Below, in pieces: positions 60,515 through 64,000 of a stretch of 64,000 nucleotides of DNA. The stretch's first letter is position 1, and each line of letters opens with the position of its first letter. The notes below the pieces were generated by a model. The model saw only the letters and a program-made list of their open reading frames with translations. It did not search any database and was not told where the DNA came from. Source of the stretch: Cyclobacteriaceae bacterium (GTDB lineage Bacteria > Bacteroidota > Bacteroidia > Cytophagales > Cyclobacteriaceae); assembly GCA_019638275.1 (NCBI GenBank), contig JAHBUC010000010.1, positions 1 through 64,000 on the forward strand, written 5' to 3'. The position numbers and the translations under genes are program-made.

Positions 60515-63500
60515 TTACCGCCTCAGCGAAATATATCCCGTCATCTTTGGCCGGTTTGAGTTAAATTCTAATATGTAAAAGTAGTTTCCACTCGGTAATT
60601 CTTTTCCATTATTGGTTTTTCCCCTGAACGGATTCGTTGTGTTATCGTAATTGGTGGCTTCAAACACCAGGTCGCCCCAGCGATTGTAAATCTTCAACTT
60701 ATTTTCTCGCGCATCGGCTAAGATGTCGATGTTGCGGACGATCAAGTAATCATTCAGGTCATCTCCGTTATCCGGTGATATGGCATTGTACACAATCAAC
60801 TCATTGCAAAATTCTTCCGTGATAATCACACCGGCTGATGGATTACTCGCACAGTTGTTTGCATCAAGTACCTGTACGGTATAGGTTCCCGCTTCTGTTA
60901 CTTGAATTTGTTGTGTCATTTCTCCTGTCGACCATACGTACCCGTTAAACCCTGATGGCGCCTGTAGCACGGCCGGGTTTGCAGCGGTAGGACAATTCAG
61001 TTGACCGGTTACAGTAACCGTAGGTTGAGCTGGTTGAGGTAAGAGGATGGCCTGCACTTCTGCGCGCGTACTTTCATTACTGAACGAAGCAATAGAAACA
61101 TAATAACTGGTATTGATGGTGAGTACAGGCGTTGTAAATGTAGCGCTTGTTTCATTTGGGATAGGTGTACCACCAACAGCGGTTGTATACCACCGGTAAT
61201 ATTGTGCACCCACTGCACCACTGGCTGTAAGTGTTACCGTTCCAGTGCCACATTGTGTTCCGTTTGTTACATCAGGGGCACTAAGTGGCTCAATGAAGAC
61301 GGCAAAGATCATTTGATCACTGGACAGGTTTACGGTTAACGGATTGGTAAACCCGGTAGCATCACCCTGCCAGCTATCGAATACCCAACCCGTAGCTGGA
61401 ATAGCTGTAACGGTTACGGCTTGAACACCTTCATAGCGATTCAGGTTTGGTGTTTTCTGAATGATGCCTTGCCCGCTAGCTTCCACGAGCAAATTAAAGT
61501 ACGGGCCACCACACAGCTTTGACCTAATGGAATTGTCGGTTTCATCATATTCCAGCGGATCGCTGTTCCGAACTTCGGCATATAGATCGTATGTCTTGTT
61601 AATCACCAGCCACTCGGTTTGAACGGTTGTGGTTTGTTTGCCGGCAAGCGTAAATCGTTTTGTTTCAATTGGAATGGTGTCCGATTCAGTAATGTAATAG
61701 AAATACACATCTGCAGTGGCCTGCAGGTCGCCCGCATTGTAAAGCGTAGCTGTAATCATCACATCGTCACCATCATCCGGACAATTAATATCCGGTTGAA
61801 GGTCAGTAAACAACAGGTTAGGTGCCTCGCCAACAACAAGGGCGCGCGTGGCAATATTGTTTAGTTTGTTTGTTTCTGTAAGCGCGTTATCCGGATCAAG
61901 AATGGCCCGGATAACCCGTATGCCTGCGGTAGGGCTGCTATATGGCGTAGGCACTTCAATGGTGCCGTCATCACCGGCTGCAACAGAAGGAATATCTACA
62001 TCAGGTCCGAGCGGAACATCATCAACCAATATCCGTGCTTTGAACGGACCGCTTGCACCTATACCGATATTGTCATACGACAAGAATATCGATACAGGCT
62101 CACCCACATCGGGATTGATCTTACTGGGTGAAATGTATTCGGAGAAAATCCGAACATCGGGCCCAGGAATGTTAACGGTAATGTTTCCCTTATATTCGTT
62201 GTTGTCTTCGCGGCATTCGGTATAGGCGTTTAACTCATCCACCACAACCTTAAGTTCGAATACTCCAACCTGATCGAACAAATGTGGGATGGATACAATG
62301 TAATTTCCTGCGGTTAAGCCGGGTTGAACTACAGGAATTGTTTCCGATGCAATCTTAACGTTGTCCAGGAAGAAGGATACTTCCACATCGGTGGCGGTGA
62401 ATAATCCGTAATTATAAATTGATGCAGCAAGATTTTGAACTGTGTTTACATAAAAGCTTCCCCACACACCACCAACCGGAGAAACGATTAAATCCACACA
62501 CAAAGGCATTTGCGCAACATTATCTGCTTCACTGCTTTCGGTAATTGAGTTGTCAGAATCAACACGTACACGTACAGTGTGATTTCCGTCAGTAGCCAGA
62601 CTTGTGGTCAGGCTGGCACTTCGGGTGGTGCCGGGCAAAATGGTTTCGTTTACATTTTGTGTTTCAATGCGTGGTACTCCGCTTTCTGTTACCATCAATT
62701 CAATGTTGAATGGAGCTGCAACAGCATTTTGTCCGTTGCTGCGATAGACTACATTGATATCGAAGTTTGTGCCGGGTGCAGGCAAAGGTGGTGTGACTGT
62801 GATATCATAGTTACTAATATTCAGATTTGGGAATTGGGGCGGGGGAGGAGTGTGTCTGATGATCTTGGAAAATTCGTTGTTCGTTTCGCGGTACTCATCC
62901 ACAACACCCGATCCGATAGGTTCATCCACCCGGATGGTGAGTACTTTGTCGTTGGTGTCGGAAAAATTATGGGTTACAGAAAATGTATTTCCTTCGCAAT
63001 TATTCAACAAGGCAATGGGTTGAGTATGAATCAGTGCACCATCTATGTATACATTAACTTCAAAGGGAGTATTTGCCGGTACGCCACCAATGTTATCAAC
63101 CCGCACAGAAAATGTGAATGGGTTTAGCATATTCACATACCCGGCAATAATGTTGTTGGTTGTATTAATGGGGGTGAGGTCGGGTTTATCTGGTAACACC
63201 GTAAGGTATACGGCTGATTGGTTGTTGCCCTCTGATCTTTCAGCTACCTGGTTGTTGACATCCGCATGACTGGCAAACTGGCAATTATTCCGGTTAAAGC
63301 AATCTCCGATTACGCTGGGGGTTGCGGTAAAGGTGAACACACGTGATTCGCCAGGCGCAAGCGAGGTAATTAATTCTTCACCCAATACCACATCGCAATT
63401 GAAATACCGGAACAGAAAATTAGTGGCTGTTGCGTTGCCAATGTTTTGAACAATCGTAGTACCCGAAACACTTTGGCCCGGGAGTATCGTGGATGTATTT

Positions 63501-64000
63501 AGTGAAATTATGGTCGATAAGTCAGGCTGTGGTGGTGCCGGCAAAACAGTGATGGTGATGGGGCCCTGGTATCCGGTTAACGTATAATCGGTTACTTCAA
63601 TGTTTAAAGCATACGTGCCCGGTGTTAAGGGTGCAAAAACTCCAAGCGTGTAGGATCCATCCGGCAACGTTGTGGTTTGGGCTGCGCTTCCGCCCGTAAT
63701 GCGGGCAATGGCTGTAGCACCGGCCACATCAGGATTCACCCCTGCATCAATACCAAAATATTGGGCAACGCCTGTTATGGATATAGCCTGACCGGGAAAA
63801 ACCGACAACGGGCCTGCCGTTGCATCCGGATTAATGCCACCCGGAAGCTGGTAATCGCCTGTGAGGATGGGGCGTATGGCAAAATTGTTTAGTTCATTAT
63901 CTTCATCCAATACATGGTTTTCGTCAAGCACCACCTTCACCGGATAAAAGCCCGCGGCAGTAAACACCTGATCCCATTGTAACGTGATGGAGGCTTGTGG
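60515..64000 (-). CDS. Large secreted CARDB-repeat protein with T9SS type B C-terminal domain, 5' end outside window
   Basis: The minus-strand frame is open to the window edge, so only the C-terminal 1161 residues are seen. Many CARDB-type beta-sandwich repeats fill the first two thirds (for example NNIGGVPANTPFEVNVYID-like and VDELNAYTECREDNNEY). An InlB/flagellin-like beta-repeat (LLVEASGQGIIQKTP, VTAIPATGWVFDSWQGDA) and an Ig-like repeat (YYRWYTTAVGGTPIP) follow. The end, YNAISPDNGDDLNDYLIVRN through LKIYNRWGDLVFEATNY and GNYFYILEF, is the gliding-motility-type CTD that directs export by the type IX system. It is probably a surface adhesin; no catalytic domain is visible. Confidence 0.93.
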   Translation of the reverse strand, partial: PQASITLQWDQVFTAAGFYPVKVVLDENHVLDEDNELNNFAIRPILTGDYQLPGGINPDATAGPLSVFPGQAISITGVAQYFGIDAGVNPDVAGATAIARITGGSAAQTTTLPDGSYTLGVFAPLTPGTYALNIEVTDYTLTGYQGPITITVLPAPPQPDLSTIISLNTSTILPGQSVSGTTIVQNIGNATATNFLFRYFNCDVVLGEELITSLAPGESRVFTFTATPSVIGDCFNRNNCQFASHADVNNQVAERSEGNNQSAVYLTVLPDKPDLTPINTTNNIIAGYVNMLNPFTFSVRVDNIGGVPANTPFEVNVYIDGALIHTQPIALLNNCEGNTFSVTHNFSDTNDKVLTIRVDEPIGSGVVDEYRETNNEFSKIIRHTPPPPQFPNLNISNYDITVTPPLPAPGTNFDINVVYRSNGQNAVAAPFNIELMVTESGVPRIETQNVNETILPGTTRSASLTTSLATDGNHTVRVRVDSDNSITESSEADNVAQMPLCVDLIVSPVGGVWGSFYVNTVQNLAASIYNYGLFTATDVEVSFFLDNVKIASETIPVVQPGLTAGNYIVSIPHLFDQVGVFELKVVVDELNAYTECREDNNEYKGNITVNIPGPDVRIFSEYISPSKINPDVGEPVSIFLSYDNIGIGASGPFKARILVDDVPLGPDVDIPSVAAGDDGTIEVPTPYSSPTAGIRVIRAILDPDNALTETNKLNNIATRALVVGEAPNLLFTDLQPDINCPDDGDDVMITATLYNAGDLQATADVYFYYITESDTIPIETKRFTLAGKQTTTVQTEWLVINKTYDLYAEVRNSDPLEYDETDNSIRSKLCGGPYFNLLVEASGQGIIQKTPNLNRYEGVQAVTVTAIPATGWVFDSWQGDATGFTNPLTVNLSSDQMIFAVFIEPLSAPDVTNGTQCGTGTVTLTASGAVGAQYYRWYTTAVGGTPIPNETSATFTTPVLTINTSYYVSIASFSNESTRAEVQAILLPQPAQPTVTVTGQLNCPTAANPAVLQAPSGFNGYVWSTGEMTQQIQVTEAGTYTVQVLDANNCASNPSAGVIITEEFCNELIVYNAISPDNGDDLNDYLIVRNIDILADARENKLKIYNRWGDLVFEATNYDNTTNPFRGKTNNGKELPSGNYFYILEFNSNRPKMTGYISLRR

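Noticed and set aside
1..64000. CRISPR arrays, tRNA, rRNA or insertion sequences
   Set aside because: No spaced direct repeats, no cloverleaf or rRNA-like stretches, and no transposase-like protein were seen anywhere in the window.

Overview
The window is a chromosomal segment of a Bacteroidota genome, most likely order Cytophagales. The evidence is lineage-typical gene content: a gliding-motility/T9SS type B C-terminal domain, an acyl-CoA-binding protein beside citrate synthase, a secreted zinc metalloprotease of the DUF5117/DUF4953 type, a lysine/alanine-rich histone H1-like protein, and DUF3108 and DUF3179 proteins. Promoter-like TAnnTTTG boxes (the Bacteroidota -7 element) precede many genes and Shine-Dalgarno sequences are scarce. 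Coding density is high and strand switches are frequent. I see no rRNA, tRNA, prophage, insertion sequence or CRISPR array.

Layout. 1-6.1 kb: a sodium:alanine symporter (cut by the window edge), topA, a class III sirtuin, coaX and a TlpA-like thioredoxin. 6.1-12.5 kb: two unknown proteins, an rsmE-acbP-gltA cluster, a prohibitin-like protein and a membrane protein. 12.5-19.1 kb: a TPR histidine kinase, an MreB-like actin, a PlsC-type acyltransferase, the histone-like protein and a DEAD-box helicase with a structured leader. 19.3-29.8 kb: mostly secreted or lipoprotein enzymes (acetamidase/formamidase, VOC protein, esterase, rhodanese), pirin, TonB, a universal stress protein and a metalloprotease whose frame is broken at several nearby points. 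29.9-38.7 kb: HrpB, a GH13 amylase, a SPOR/OmpA protein, DUF3179 and EthD proteins, MnmE. 38.7-43.4 kb: a TroABCD-type metal importer with its DtxR/MntR regulator. 43.4-50.7 kb: a glycosyltransferase, dapD, a DUF3108 protein, mscL, a 3-hydroxybutyryl-CoA dehydrogenase, an ArsC-like protein without its cysteine, a sterol-desaturase-family hydroxylase and small proteins. 50.9-64 kb: parE-parC, a decayed antitoxin/PIN-toxin pair, tex, an aquaporin, a serine hydrolase and the 3' end of a very large CARDB adhesin-like protein.

The most coherent system is the metal-import operon on the minus strand. A stand-alone DtxR/MntR regulator is encoded first, then a TroA-like binding protein, an ATPase, a permease carrying its own C-terminal DtxR-like regulatory domain, and a second permease. 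A perfect TTTAGA-N4-TCTAAA palindrome sits just upstream of the operon's -7 box. A near-identical TTAGAG-N3-TCTAA core lies between the alanine symporter and topA, suggesting a small regulon. Other leads are two candidate sliding-clamp-binding motifs (QASLF) in the ParC tail, a long stem in the DEAD-box helicase leader, a 22-bp perfect inverted repeat between convergent genes, and several dispersed palindromic intergenic elements. Most of the window is ordinary housekeeping sequence; I found no clear novel multi-gene defence or biosynthetic system.
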